Positions 1 to 11,879 of a stretch of 64,000 nt of DNA are shown in pieces. The stretch spans positions 74,771,803-74,835,802 of the forward strand of contig CM039462.1 in NCBI GenBank assembly GCA_022414725.1, read 5' to 3'. Position 1 is the first letter of the stretch. Each line of letters begins with the position of its first letter. The stretch comes from Microglena sp. YARC. Lineage: Eukaryota; Chlorophyta; Chlorophyceae; Chlamydomonadales; Chlamydomonadaceae. Under the pieces are notes generated by a model. The model was not told the origin of the DNA, ran no database searches, and was given only the letters and a program-made list of their open reading frames with translations. A program made the position numbers and the translations under genes.

Positions 1-165
1 TCAACATTTAATATGGTTTGAATCCTCACCTCTCAACATTTAATATGGTTTGAACCCTCACCTCTCATCATTTAATATGGTTTGAACCCTCACCTCTCAA
101 CATTTAATATGGTTTGAATCCTCACCTCTCGTCACTTTATATGGTTTAAATCCTCACCTCTCGAC
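1..165. repeat. 32-bp tandem repeat
   Basis: Five head-to-tail units of about 32 bp built around CATTTAATATGGTTTGAA and CCTCACCTCTC, with a few substitutions between units. The last unit is the most diverged. No coding potential is apparent. Confidence 0.85.
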
Positions 166-291
166 ATTTCCATCATAGTCCTTTGCATGTCAGGTATCTT
201 CATCAGTTTGTTCATATCAGACATTACAACGGTGCTTTTGCTCAAGGCGCCAGCCACCTTGGCCATAGCTGTAGGGGGGGCGTGTGTGTGT

Positions 292-322
<31 letters not shown>

Positions 323-770
323 GGGGGGGAAGTGAATTGGAATTGGATTTGGATTTTGATGGGGATCGCTGCATGTCAGGTATCTTCATGAGTTTGTTCA
401 TTTCAGACATCACATTAGTGCTTTTGCTAAAGGCGCCAGCCACTTTGGCCATTGCTGCAGGGGGGGGGGGGGGGGGGGGGAGATTGATTAAGATTCGGAT
501 GGAGATGGCTGCATGTCAGGTATCTTCATGAGTTTGTTCATATCAGACACCACAACAGTACTTTTGCTCAAGGCGCCAGCCACCTTGGCCATAGCTATAG
601 AGTGTGTGTGTGTGGTGGTGTGTGTGGGGGGGGGAAGTGAATTGGATTTGGATTTGGATTTTGATGGGGATCGCTGCATGTCAGGTATCCTCATGAGTTT
701 GTTCATATCAGACATCTCAACAGTGCTTTTGCTCAAGGCTACCCACATGCCGCCAACACACCCTGTTGTA
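166..770. repeat. Degenerate tandem repeat with GT/poly-G inserts
   Basis: Four copies, starting near 187, 373, 513 and 678, of a segment containing TGCATGTCAGGTATC, TTTGTTCATATCAGAC and GGCGCCAGCCAC. They are joined by (GT)n, long G runs (about 306-329 and 461-480) and GAATTGGATTTGGA-type linkers. Unit spacing varies from 140 to 186 bp because the homopolymer linkers differ in length. Short open frames on both strands here only reflect the repeat. Confidence 0.8.
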
Positions 771-779
771 TAAACAACA

Positions 780-3130
780 GTGACCAGTTTCACACACACA
801 GCTCTTCACAAGGCCCTCTCACCAACACTCCTACTACTAGCAGGCTACGCACATGCCTCCTACACCCATATCGTACAAAAAGGGAACCTACACACAGCTC
901 AATCAGTACGCTTTCACCAACACTCCTACTACTTGCAGACTAAATAGGCCACCCACATGGCTCCAACAACCATATTGTAAATAAATCAGTGGCCTGTCAC
1001 ACATACACAGCTCTTCACAAGGCGCTCTCACCAACACTCCTACTACTAGCAGGCTACCCACATGCCTCCAACACCCATATCGTACAAAAAGGGGAACCTG
1101 TCTATCTGCTCATTTAGTGACATACCCACACTGGCCATTTAAGCTTTGTTGGTGTACAGTTGCGCCACAACAAAATGTATAGCCTTAGCATATAGTACCC
1201 CATAATGGAACCTACCCATCTGCTCATTCAGCACGCTCTCACCAACACTCCTACTACTTGCAGGCTACACTCATAGCTCCTACACCCATATCGTACAAAA
1301 AGGGAACCTACACACAGCTCAATCAGTACGCTCTCACCAACACTCCTACTGGCAGGCTTGCTGAAAAGGCCACCCACCTTCCGCCAACACCCCCGTCGTG
1401 AATAAAGCAGTGGTCAGTTTCACACACAGCTCTTCACAGTACGCTCTCACCAACACTCCTTCTACTAGCAGGCTACCCACATGGCTCCTACACCCATATC
1501 GTACAAAAAGGGAACTTACACACAGCTCAATCAGTAAACTCTCACCAACACTCCTACTGGCAGGCTTGCTGAAAAGGCCACCCACCTTCCGCCAACACCC
1601 CCGTCGTGAATAAAGCAGTGGTCAGTTTCACACACAGCTCTTCACAGTACGCTCTCACCAACACTCCTTCTACTAGCAGGCTACCCACATGGCTCCTACA
1701 CCCATATCGTACAAAAAGGGAACTTACACACAGCTCAATCAGTACGCTCTCACCAACACCCCTACTGGCAGGCTTGCTGAAAAGGCCACCCACCTTCCGC
1801 CAACACCCCCGTCGTGAATAAAGCAGTGGTCAGTTTCACACACAGCTCTTCACAGTACGCTCTCACCAACACTCCTTCTACTAGCAGGCTACCCACATGG
1901 CTCCAACATCCATAGCGTAAAAAAAGGGAACCTACACACAGCTCTTCACAAGGCGCTCTCACCAACACTCCTACTACTAGCAGGCTACACACATGCCTCC
2001 AACATCCATAAAGTAAAAAAAGGGAACCTACACACAGCTCTTCACAAGGCGCTCTCACCAACCCTTACCACTAAGCAGGCTACCCACATGCGTCCAACAC
2101 CCATATTGTATAAAAGGGAACTTTCACACAGCTCATTTAGAACGCTCTCACCAACATTCCTATTACTAGCAGGCTAAATAGGCTACACACATGCCGCCAA
2201 CACCAGTTTTTTTTCCCTTCAGATGTCTGCAGTCCATGTCGAGTAGCTACTTAGGCTACTCAACCCTGATTTCAGGATAGTTGCGTAGCCATCGTATGGC
2301 GGAGCGCAAAGCGCAAAGCGCGAAGCCTGGGGGGGTCGGGGGGCAGCGCGTCACGATATCGGGGGGTACGGGGGTGTAGTATTCAACCGAATGGCGACGG
2401 AATGGCGACGCATCGTCGAAAAATGAAACACTGGCCCACACCCATATCAAAAATGGAACAGTGGTCAGTCTCACACGCACAGCCATCCCCAAGGCACTCT
2501 CACCAACACACCTACTAGCAGGCTAGCTGAATAGGCCATCCACCTGCTGCAAACACCCATTATCGTAAATACAAAAAGAGGTCCGTCTTACAGACAATAC
2601 CATCCCCAAGGCACTCTCACCAACATTCCGATTACTAGCAGGCTAGCCACATGCCGCCAACACCCATCTTGTAAATAAATCAGTGTCCAGCCACACATAC
2701 ACAGCTCTTCACAAGGCGCTCTCACCAACACTCCTACTACTAGCAGGCCACCCACATGCCGCCAACACCCCTATCGTAAATAAATCAGTGGCCTGTCACA
2801 CATACACAGCTCTTCACAAGGCGCTCTCACCAACACCCCTACTACTAGCAGGCCACCCACATGCCTCCAACAGCCATATCGTAAAAAAGGGGAACCTACC
2901 CATCTGCTCATTAAGTGACATACCCACACTGGCCATTTGAGCTTTGTTGGTGAACAGTTGCGCCACAACAAAATGTGTAGCCTTAGCATATAGTACCCCC
3001 CAATGGAGCCTACCCATCTGCTCATTCAGCACGCTCTCACCAACACCCCTACTACTAGCAGGCTGCCCACATGCCGCCAACACCCATCTTGTAAAAAAAG
3101 GGAACCTACCCATCTGCTCACTTAGTGACA
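780..3130. repeat. Complex satellite array with a 208-bp higher-order unit
   Basis: This block is built from a core of CACACAGCTCTTCACA, CTCTCACCAACACTCC, TACTAGCAGGCTACCC and CACCCATATCGTA. Between 1398 and about 1860 the higher-order period is 208 bp, because identical segments begin at 1398, 1606 and 1814. Elsewhere units are shorter (about 90-110 bp) and more diverged. A MITE has inserted at 2204-2433 and another at 3140-3333. I see no gene in the block. Confidence 0.8.
2204..2433. mobile_element. hAT-like MITE, family 2, copy A
   Basis: A 230-bp element flanked by GCCAACAC (2196-2203) and GCCCACAC (2434-2441), an 8-bp target duplication with one mismatch. Its right end, GAAAAATGAAACACTG, is the inverted complement of the consensus left end CAGTGTTT...ATTTC; the left end here is partly eroded. 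The interior shares GGCTACTCAACCCTGATTTC, a CGGAGCGCAAAGCG segment and GAATGGCGACG with copies at 6335-6547 and 63026-63235. No transposase is encoded, so it is non-autonomous. An 8-bp duplication and a CA..TG terminus fit the hAT superfamily, which is inference. Confidence 0.75.
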
Positions 3131-3139
3131 TACCCACTG

Positions 3140-3333
3140 CAGGGTAATTCAGAGCGCGCGCTTTTGCGCTTTTGAGCGCTGACTTTTTGACCCCCTCTGC
3201 ACTTTAAGCGCAGTTTTTTGCAACCCCTTGTGGGCGCTGCAAGCAATTTTTGCGTTTTTGCACTACAAAGCGCAGTTCTTTTGTTTTCAAGTGCGCTAAA
3301 GCGCTGGCCAATTTGGCCATTTGAAGTACCCTG
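3140..3333. mobile_element. hAT-like MITE, family 1, copy 1
   Basis: A 194-bp element begins CAGGGTAATTC and ends GAAGTACCCTG, giving inverted termini. It is flanked by a perfect 8-bp direct repeat, ACCCACTG, at 3132-3139 and 3334-3341. The host sequence is the local satellite, whose uninterrupted copy near 2919 serves as an empty-site relative. The interior is rich in GCGC and carries AAGCGCAGTT twice. A second copy lies at 61072-61248. No protein is encoded. Confidence 0.85.
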
Positions 3334-3479
3334 ACCCACTGTGGCCATTTGAGCTTTGTTGTTGTGCAGTTGCACCACAACAAAATGTATAGCCTTAGCA
3401 TATAGTACCCCCCAATTGAACCTACCCATCTGCTCATTTAGTGACATTCCTACGCTGGCCATTTGAGCTTTGTTGGTGT

Positions 3480-3695
3480 ACAGTTGCGTTACAGCCTTGC
3501 GTGAGTTCACGATCTCCTTGGCTAGAATCTGCAGGCATGAAAAAAAGCCTTGTGTTACAGCCTTGCGTTACAGCCTTGCGTGATTTCACGATCTCCTTGG
3601 CTAGAATCTGCAGGCATGAAAAAAAGCCTTGCGTTACAGCCTTGCGTGAGTTCACGACCTCCTTGGCTAGAATCTGCAGGCATGAAAAAAAAGAA
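3480..3695. repeat. Short tandem repeat, three units
   Basis: Three copies, spaced about 81 and 66 bp, contain GAGTTCACGATCTCCTTGG, CTAGAATCTGCAGGCATG and a run of A. The units begin near 3499, 3580 and 3645. No function is visible. Confidence 0.75.
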
Positions 3696-3819
3696 ATTTT
3701 CTTATAATTTGAAAAAATAAAATTCGAAATTATGTTTTGAATAATTGAATATTTGTTTTTTCTTCCAAAATTATTATCTGAATCCCGTAGAATATTTGAA
3801 TATTTTGTGGTTCGGGTTG

Positions 3820-4010
3820 GTGATGGTCCCAGTGCAATAAAATGGGCGGCCCCTCTCAATCTCATGCCTCGTCAAAAGGCATATTATTGATTCATTTATG
3901 AACATTCTTATTTGGTGGTTGGGCCCAGTGCAAGCAAACAGGATGGCCTCCCAGCCTCATGCCTCATTGTAAGGCGTATTATTCATATATTTATGAACTT
4001 TCTTATTTTG
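3820..4010 (+). repeat. Dispersed 96-bp repeat family, two units
   Basis: Two diverged units carry the family core CCCAGTGCAAGCAAAC, a CTCATGCCTC segment and AAGGCGTATTATT. The same family forms a tandem array at 62845-63770 and occurs inverted near 48370-48465 and 59785-59870. Confidence 0.7.
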
Positions 4011-4039
4011 ATGTCCATCACAATGGTTAAGCACATCAC

Positions 4040-4600
4040 ATGTTGTACTAACTACCAATCCCATCACCACCGGCACCACCACCACTGCCACCACTATCAC
4101 CACCACTACTACCATCATTAACACCATCACCATCACTGCCACCACCACCACCACCACTACCAACATCACTACCACCACCACTACCACCACCACCATTACC
4201 ACTACCACCACCATTACCACTACCACCACCACCATTAACATTACCCCCCCCACCACCATTACCACCACCACCAGCAGCATCATTACCACCACCACCACTA
4301 CCACATACACCACCACCACCACCGCCATTACTACTACCACCACCACCATCATTACTACCACCACCACTAACTACACAACCAACACCACCAAAACCGCAGC
4401 CTCCACCACTACAACCATCACCACCGGGACCACCACTACCACCACCACCACCACCGCCGCCTCCACCACCACCACCGACGACACCACCACCACCACTACC
4501 ACCGCCGCCTCCACCACCACCACCACCACCATCGCCACCACCACCACTACCACCGCCGCCTCCACCACCACCACCATCGCCACCTCCACCACCAGGCACA
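4040..4600. repeat. (CCA)n trinucleotide microsatellite
   Basis: Nearly 560 bp of imperfect CCA/CAC triplets with occasional T and G substitutions. It yields long open frames in several phases, for example poly-Gly and poly-Val on the minus strand. These are composition artefacts with no non-repeat sequence and no splice context. Confidence 0.95.
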
Positions 4601-6235
4601 ACTCCCCTTGCACATGGCATTACAACAGGTGAATCACAGCCTATCCACCCACCCACCCATCCTCACAAGCCATCACCACCACCAGCTCCCCTTGCACAAG
4701 GCATTTTAGTAGAAGAATCACAGCCTGTCCACCTACCCCCACACACATACCATCACCACCACCATTACCACGACCAGCTCCCCTTGCACATGGCCTTTCA
4801 ACCGGTGAATCACAGCCCGTCCATCCAATCACCCACCCACCTGTCCTCACATACCACCACCACCATTACCACCACCAGCTCACCTTGCATGTGGAAATGT
4901 CACCACGCTTGCCAGCTTCTTTAATCCTAGCCTCCACATACCACCAGCACCATCAACACCACCCACCTATCCTCACACACCACCACCACCACCACCATTA
5001 CCACCAATCCACCTATCCTCACATAAAACCACCACCACCACCATAACCACCACCCACCCACCTATGGTCACACACCACCACCACCACCACCATCACCACC
5101 CGCCCACCTATACAGATATACCACCACCAGCTCCCCTTGCATATGGCATTACAACAGGTAAATCGCAGCCCACCCACCTTTCCGCGCATACCACCATCAC
5201 CACCACCAGCTCCCCTTGCACGTGGCATTACAACAGGTAAATCCCATCCACCCACCGGCCCACCCACGTTTCCTCACATACCATCACCACCACCATTACC
5301 AACACCAGCTCCCCTTGCACATGGCATTGCAATAGGTAAATTGCAGCCCATCCACCCACCCACCTACCCACCTTTCCGCGCATACCACCACCACCACCAC
5401 CAGCTCCCCTTGCATATGGCATTACAAAAGGTAAATTGCAGCCTGTCCACCCACCCACCCACCTATCCTCACATACCACCACCACCACCAGCAGCTCACC
5501 TTGCACGTGGCAATGTCACCACGCTTACCAGCTTCTTAAACGCTCTGGTCCACCTACCACCACCTCCACCACCTATCCTCACATACCACCACCATCACCA
5601 CCACCAGATCACCTTGCACATGGCAATGTCACAACGCTTACCAGCTTCTTTAATGCTCTCCTCCACCTACCACCACCACCACCACCCACCTATCCTCACA
5701 CACCACCACCGCCATTAGCAACACCACCATTACCACCACCAGCTCACCTTGCACGTGGCATTTCAACAGATCAATCGCAGCCTGTCCACCTACCCACCCA
5801 CCAACCCACCTATCCTCACACACCACCACCGCCATTAGCAATACCACCATCACCACCACCAGCTCACCTTGCACGTGGCATTTCAACAGATCAATCGCAG
5901 CCTGTCCACCCACCCACCCACCAACCCACCTATCCTCACATATCATTACCACCACCAGCTCACCTTGCATGTGGCAATGTCACCACGCTTACAAGCTTCT
6001 TTAATGCTAGCCTCCACTTACCACCACCCACCCACATATCCTCACAGACAACCACCACCACCACCACCCACCTATCCTCACATACCACCACCACCACCAC
6101 CACCCACCTATCCTCACATACCACCACCACCACCCACCTATCCTCACACACCACCACCACCAGCTCACCTTGCATGTGGCAATGTCACCACGCTTGCCAG
6201 CTTCTTTAATGCTAGCCTCCACTTTTTTCTGCTCA
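4600..6235. repeat. CAC-rich minisatellite
   Basis: Repeating blocks of CAGCTCCCCTTGCACATGGC or CAGCTCACCTTGCA, then ATTACAACAGGTAAATC or AATGTCACCACGCTTACC, then CCACCCACCTATCCTCACA followed by a variable CAC run. Units are of mixed length. They encode long His/Pro/Thr-rich open frames on the plus strand, which I do not regard as genes because all six frames are equally open and unit variation shows no codon pattern. Confidence 0.85.
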
Positions 6236-6334
6236 AACCTAATATCTGCACCGCAATCAATTGAACAGGACAAACTCAAGTAAATTAGAAGCTCGAAAAT
6301 ACCATAGGTACTGTAGGTGCATGAGTAAACAGCA

Positions 6335-6547
6335 CGGTGTTTTTATTTCAGATTTATGTAGTCCTGGTTGAGTAGCTACTTGGGCTACTCAACCCTGATT
6401 TCAGGATAGTTTCGTAGCCATCGCATGGCAGAGCGCAGAAGCGCGGAGCCTGTGGGGGTCGGGTGGCAGCGCTTCCCGATATCGGGGCATCCGGGGGGTG
6501 ATGCATTCGACAGAATGGCGACGCGCCGTCGAAAAAAGAAACGGCTG
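6335..6547. mobile_element. hAT-like MITE, family 2, copy B
   Basis: A 213-bp relative of 2204-2433 and 63026-63235. The interior segments GGCTACTCAACCCTGATTTC and GAATGGCGACGCG are conserved. Termini are eroded (left CGGTGTTTTTATTTC, right GAAACGGCTG). Flanks AAACAGCA and AAGTAGCA match at 6 of 8 positions, consistent with an old 8-bp target duplication. Confidence 0.65.
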
Positions 6548-6837
6548 AAGTAGCAGCAATTTGGTTGGGCAGGAGTAAAATAAAAAGGCCACAAATATTA
6601 TGTGCGCAAAAATTTGCTGATTTTTCAAATCTGGAGCGCTCCGGTAATTGGCTCAAGTTACGCATACCCCTTCCGCCAAATGTCTCTCTTTAATTCGTTT
6701 AATATAATTTGAAATGAAAGAAAAAATGATATCGAGTTTTTTGCGCCAATTTATCATGTGCCTCCACAGGACTCCGGTAAAAACAAATTATTCCCGGGCT
6801 AAACAACAGTTTGTTCTCCACTATTCTAGCAGTCAAC

Positions 6838-7485
6838 ACGTGAAGAGAGGGCAGTTGGAAGACCCCCATACATACGTGGTGTTGGCTTAAAACCAGTTTG
6901 TTCTCCACTACACTAGCACTAGCAGTCTCCACTACAGTAGCAGTCTGCATGTGAAGAGAGGGCAGTTGGAAGACCCCCATAAATTTGTGGTGTTGGCTTA
7001 CAACCAGTTTGTTCTCCACTACACTAGCACTAGCAGTCTCCACTACACTAGCAGTATACATGTGAAGAGAGGGCAGTTGGAAGACCCCCATACATACGTG
7101 GTGTTGGCTTAAAACCAGTTTGTTCTCCACTACACTAGCACTAGCAGTCTCCACTACACCAGCAGTCTCCACTCCACTAGCACTAGCAGTCTCCATTACG
7201 CTAGCAGTCTACACGTGAAGAGAGGGCAGTTGGAAGACCCCCATAAATATGTGGTGTTGGCTTAAAACCAGTTTGTTCTCCACTACACTAGCACTAGCAG
7301 TCTCCATTATACTAGCAGTCTGCATGTGAAGAGAGGGCAGTTGGAAGACCCCCATACATACGTGGTGTTGGCTTACAACCAGTTTGTTCTCCACTACACT
7401 AGCACTAGCAGTCTCCATTATACTAGCAGTCTGCATGTGAAGAGAGGGCAGTTTGAAGACCCCCATAAATATGTGGTGTTGGCTT
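6838..7485. repeat. 111-bp tandem repeat
   Basis: Six copies of GAAGAGAGGGCAGTTGGAAG begin at 6842, 6953, 7064, 7217, 7328 and 7439. Spacing is 111 bp except for one interval of 153 bp, which contains an extra run of CACTAGCAGTCTC blocks. Units are over 90% identical by eye, so the array is young. Minus-strand open frames repeat the same peptide and are not considered genes. Confidence 0.9.
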
Positions 7486-7819
7486 TTCTTGGGTCAAGAC
7501 TGGCCTGCCTATGACTGTCACGTTACTCTTTTATTTAGTCTTTAATGTTCATGTATATATTTAGAAAAGTTAATATCTACTAAATGCAGTCTCTATTACC
7601 AGTCTCCTTATACAGAGCTACATTTATTTTCCTTGAACAGAGCTTTCCCCCCCCCCCTGCGAGTAGCGATCGCTACCTGGGACCCTGTTTTGGCCAAACC
7701 TTCCACTACCATAAGACTCGAATCTCAGCCCCGCCCCCCGAACCCCCCGGGCCGCCTTCCCAAATCGCTACCAAGAGTCCAACCTGGAAAGACACCAAAT
7801 CCCTGATCGCTACCAGAAG

Positions 7820-8250
7820 AACCCCTTCCTGAAACGGAAAAAAGTCCGACCTTGTATAGGTATGTTAACATTTTGACCCTTGTGGTCCTGAAACGGTAAA
7901 AAGTCTGTCCTTATATTGTTGTGTGAACCTTTTGACCCTTGAAGCCCTGAAATGGAAAAACAAGTCTGTCCTTGTATCACTGTGTGAACCTTTTGACGCT
8001 TGAAGCCCTGAAATGGAAAAACAAGTCTGTCCTTGTATCACTGTGTGAACCTTTTGACCCTTGAAGCCCTGAAATGGAAAAACAAGTCTGTCCTTGTATC
8101 ACTGTGTGAACCTTTTGACCCTTGAAGCCCTAAAGCGGGAAAAACAAGTCTGTCCTTGTATCACTGTGTGAACCTTGTTACCCTTGTAGCCATGAAATGG
8201 AAAAAAGTCTGTTCCTGTACAGTTGTGTGAACCTTTTGACCCTTTTAGTC
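7820..8250. repeat. 61-bp tandem repeat
   Basis: About seven units of roughly 61 bp contain CCTGAAATGGAAAAACAAGT, CTGTCCTTGTATCAC and GTGTGAACCTTTTGACCC. The register GAAGCCCTGA recurs at 7941, 8002 and 8063. Outer units are more diverged than central ones. Confidence 0.9.
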
Positions 8251-8261
8251 AAGGCTGTTAT

Positions 8262-8582
8262 TTTTAGCAACGAGCAGCTGCTTCTAGGCAGCTCCCCTGT
8301 TTATCTAGCATACATGTCACAAGCATAGAAGTTATTTTCAGCTACGAGCAGCAGCTTCTAGGCAGCTCCCCTGTCTATCTAGCATACATGTCACAAGCAT
8401 AGAAGTTATTTTCAGCTACGAGCAGCAGCTTCTAGGCAGCTCCCCTGTCTATCTAGCATACATGTCACAAGCATAGAAGTTATTTTCAGCTACGAGCAGC
8501 AGCTTCTAGGCAGCTCCCCTGTCTATCTAGCATACATGTCACAAGCATAGAAGTTATTTTCAGCTACGAGCAGCAGCTTCTA
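8262..8582. repeat. 74-bp tandem repeat made from MITE family 3 termini
   Basis: Four to five units of 74 bp: AGCTACGAGCAGCAGCTTCT, then AGGCAGCTCCCC, then a TCTAGCATACATGTCACAAG spacer. The first part equals the terminal inverted repeat of the MITE family found at 47068-47269, 49283-49480 and 62350-62551, so the array looks like tandem amplification of a MITE end. It stops at a poly-C run (about 8584-8609). Confidence 0.8.
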
Positions 8583-8609
8583 GCCCCCCCCCCCCCCCCC
8601 CCCCCCCCC

Positions 8610-11600
8610 AAACCCTCTCCCAACCCAGCCCCAGAGTATGAGAGGGTATGGGTTGATAATATGGGTGGGTAAATGGGTGGGTTATATGGGGGAGTATGGG
8701 TGTGTGGTGGGGTACTGGGGGTTGCCCCACCCACCCACCCACCCTCACCCCCCACCCCCACCCCGCCTCGACCCCACCCCCACCACCTAGAATGGCATCC
8801 GGCCAAGGCCCATTTAACATTGGGGCCGAGTTGCGTGGGACCCAAGGGGAAGTGTAGCTGAAACATGCTGAGAAGACTGTCCTGCTACTGTTTTGTTTTT
8901 AATAATAAGAACTCCAGTTTTGGGCCTCCCCCTGCAAAGGTGAAGGGTGACTAGTACACGGGCAACCCAGAGGGGGTGCAGAACTGATTTTTGACTATCA
9001 CACAATCCCTATGTGGGAATTCTGAGGATGCCATTACGTGCGCCATACTGTAACCCCCAGAATCCATATCTAAGTTTTTCAAAAAGGGGTCATTTCTATT
9101 TAAGGGGTGGGTGGGGGGTGGGGGGTGGGGGTCAGCCCTCCCCAGGGTTTTTAGGCGTGGTGTGGCCTACCTTTTTTTTTCTACTCCCGCTCGCGTTTTT
9201 TTTTCAAATCTGAAAGTGGGTTTCATAGTTATAGGCCTCCTCCAGGGACAGCGATTAATAGCTTAGGGGGGCAATTTAGGGCCAAACATTTTGTTAAGCG
9301 GCAAATTGGGCCAAAACGGGGTCAAAAGTAGCGATCACAACATATAGTGGGGGAAAAAATCCCTGTACACTTGAAATTGTTTTACTGTCCCTAACTGTTT
9401 AACTGAATCTGAATCTGAATCATCATAAATGTGTTACTGATTTTCTCCCTCAGGCCTGGCGGGGCCTCGGTCGAAAATCCGCCTGCGTCATAACTGTGTT
9501 ACTTAATCATCATAACCGTGTTACTGAATTATAAACCTTGCTGAGCTAAATGCATGCAGGACATTCCAGGGAAGGTGCTGGGGATCATTGAATCCGTGAA
9601 GGATCCACGCCAGGGTTTGTTTTAAGTTAAGGAACCAGTGTCTTTACATAGCACCATGGTGCCCCTCGTAGCCTTCTGGGTGCTACTAGAAGCTTGTTTT
9701 ACCCCAATAAGCAACCCCACAAGGCTATGGCTTAGTACTCAAAAATACCAAGGTGAGTAAAGGAAGCATGTGTGCTACAAATAGCACCTTCAATGCATGC
9801 CTGATCTGTACCAACATACTTGCCTCTAATGGACCTATCCATGGAGCGTTGCTGAGCTCTCAAGTTTGATTGCCATTTCCTAACCAACTCCTTGGGGTCC
9901 GGCTCCTTGTAAAACCACGCCTTGAGCATTGCTAGCTGTGTTTAGGATTCTACTGACAAAATAAGGTGTCCAGGTTATGCTCGGGGTTGAACGAGAAGCA
10001 CCGAGAGGGTCTGCACGCAATGACTGGTTCGCGGGCTGGTGCTAACGATGGATATATCGATGGTGGGAAGGTGTGGAGGTGGCGCAAAAATAACTGTAGA
10101 AATTGAAAGGGGTGACGGGTGAGCGTTGCGGTGATTTCGTGAAGAGCCTGCGGACTGGTCCCTTCAGCTTTGAGGTCTGATGGGACAGTACGAAAGTGCC
10201 GTTACGAGTGGGAGAAGATGCCCTCGAGTAGCTTTCCTAGCAGAATAGCATCGGGGCATAGCATGGCTGGAGGAGAAACCGCAGGCCCCCCTCTTCCCGG
10301 GCCTCTCCAGGGGCCTCTCCCCCCCCATCCGCGCCCTCCCGACATGGATGCTAGCTTGGCCAGGGGCCCCTGCCCTTGGCGGACTGCTGTCCGAATTCTC
10401 GATGCAGTCGCTCTACCATACTCGCAGCTTCGTTCATACCAACAGCGATTTTTGAGCAGCTAATCGGCGGCGAAGCTTCCGACTGGCGGGTGCAACCGAC
10501 TGCTTTCCGGCCAACCGTAGAGGAGCTTCTAGAGAAGAGGTGAAGCCCGTGGGGGGACACAGCGAAGCTGCAGATTCGAGAAGAAGGCACGAATAAACGA
10601 TAAGTTGCAGCAGAGGTTCGTTTCTACCGCTGACTGCAAATCAATCCGCTGATTGTCCTAACATCTTACTGAGCTGTGTTCGGAGCCCTATAAAGGTTTC
10701 CCATAGCGCTACATAGCAAACCTAACTAGACTAGGATTGATCCACAGGCCTTACCTTTGAATCCTGCTACTTTTCGTGCTGATACATGGTGATAGGCGCA
10801 TGGATCGTGTCGTCTGGGTTTTCCCGTCCTGGCTGTGTAAGTCTCCCGCTGCCGGGTTTGGTATCCATGGCGAGCCAGGACATAATTTGGCCTGGGCCAG
10901 AAAGCCATTTTGGGCCTTGTACCCATGCAGCCCTCCTGGATATGATTACTTACGTGGATACCTGGTGCATAGCCTTCACTAGGTGCCTGAAGGCTGTAGT
11001 CATGATCTTGAGGTGGTTTGAGGCCTGGGTCAAAAGTTGTGAGGCAACCACAACATGATTACCATAGTACCCTTATGGGACATTATCCCAAATATTTGAC
11101 ATATTTTCCAGGGTTTACTTTTCACACATCTGTCAGGTCTGTATATCTAACAATTAAAATGCAAATATAAATACAAAGTCTAGGTAGATTTGGTGTAGTC
11201 AAATTTATCTTGAAACGCGCAGCTACCGGTACAAGGGCTGAACAACTGTCCCAAGTGAAAATTATATATTTATAGCTAGGTCAGGTCGGTGTCTTTTTTC
11301 TGAAATCTGGAGGTCATTTTGGTGGCCACAAGTGGCGACCATAGCCTCATTCTGGAAAGGTGACCGTCAGGTACAGGTTGGACAACTTCAGGTCTGACTG
11401 GTGCCTGGGAGTTTGGAACTTTAAATTTAGAAATGGTAAATATCAGATCTGATACGGTGGGCTGAGGGATGACCCCCTCAAGAGGTCAGGCCGTCCAGCC
11501 ACCCCACGGTTGGCAGCCCATCAAAGGGCCTCTGGGGGTCTTCAAAACATAATCCAATCAGCAATACAAAGTAACAATACAGAACTCAAAGAAGAAAAGA

Positions 11601-11870
11601 AGTGGTACTGTCCGCACTAGTTTTAGTCCATGTATGCCCGCCTGTCACATCTACCCAAGCATGACAAACAGCGAGAATCAACAACAATTACTGTAGTGCT
11701 AACCCAAGCCTCTTACTTCCACCCCGTCCTGCCTGCCTGCCTGTGCCTGAGGAGAACCCTCATGGTGCTTTCCCGTGTCTTTCTATCCTTCCTTCCTTTC
11801 AGCCGCTGCACGTTCTATTCTATTATAATAAATGTTTCTTTCAGGCACCTGCATGCTATCGAATATCTTT
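8610..11870. other. No gene recognised
   Basis: Mixed unique sequence with G-rich and C-rich tracts (8690-8780, 9110-9140). Open frames are short and lack codon structure, splice-site pairs or a recognisable domain. I see no RNA gene or mobile-element termini that I could support. Confidence 0.5.
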
Positions 11871-11879
11871 ATATCTGTT

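Noticed and set aside
4048..6264. Long Gly-, Val-, His- and Pro-rich open frames on both strands
   Set aside because: They are the six-frame shadows of CCA/CAC repeats; no unique sequence, splice sites or codon bias supports translation.
6838..7485. CRISPR-like array
   Set aside because: The 111-bp units abut directly, with no unique spacers, and the genome is eukaryotic. The same holds for the 61-, 74-, 47- and 96-bp arrays.
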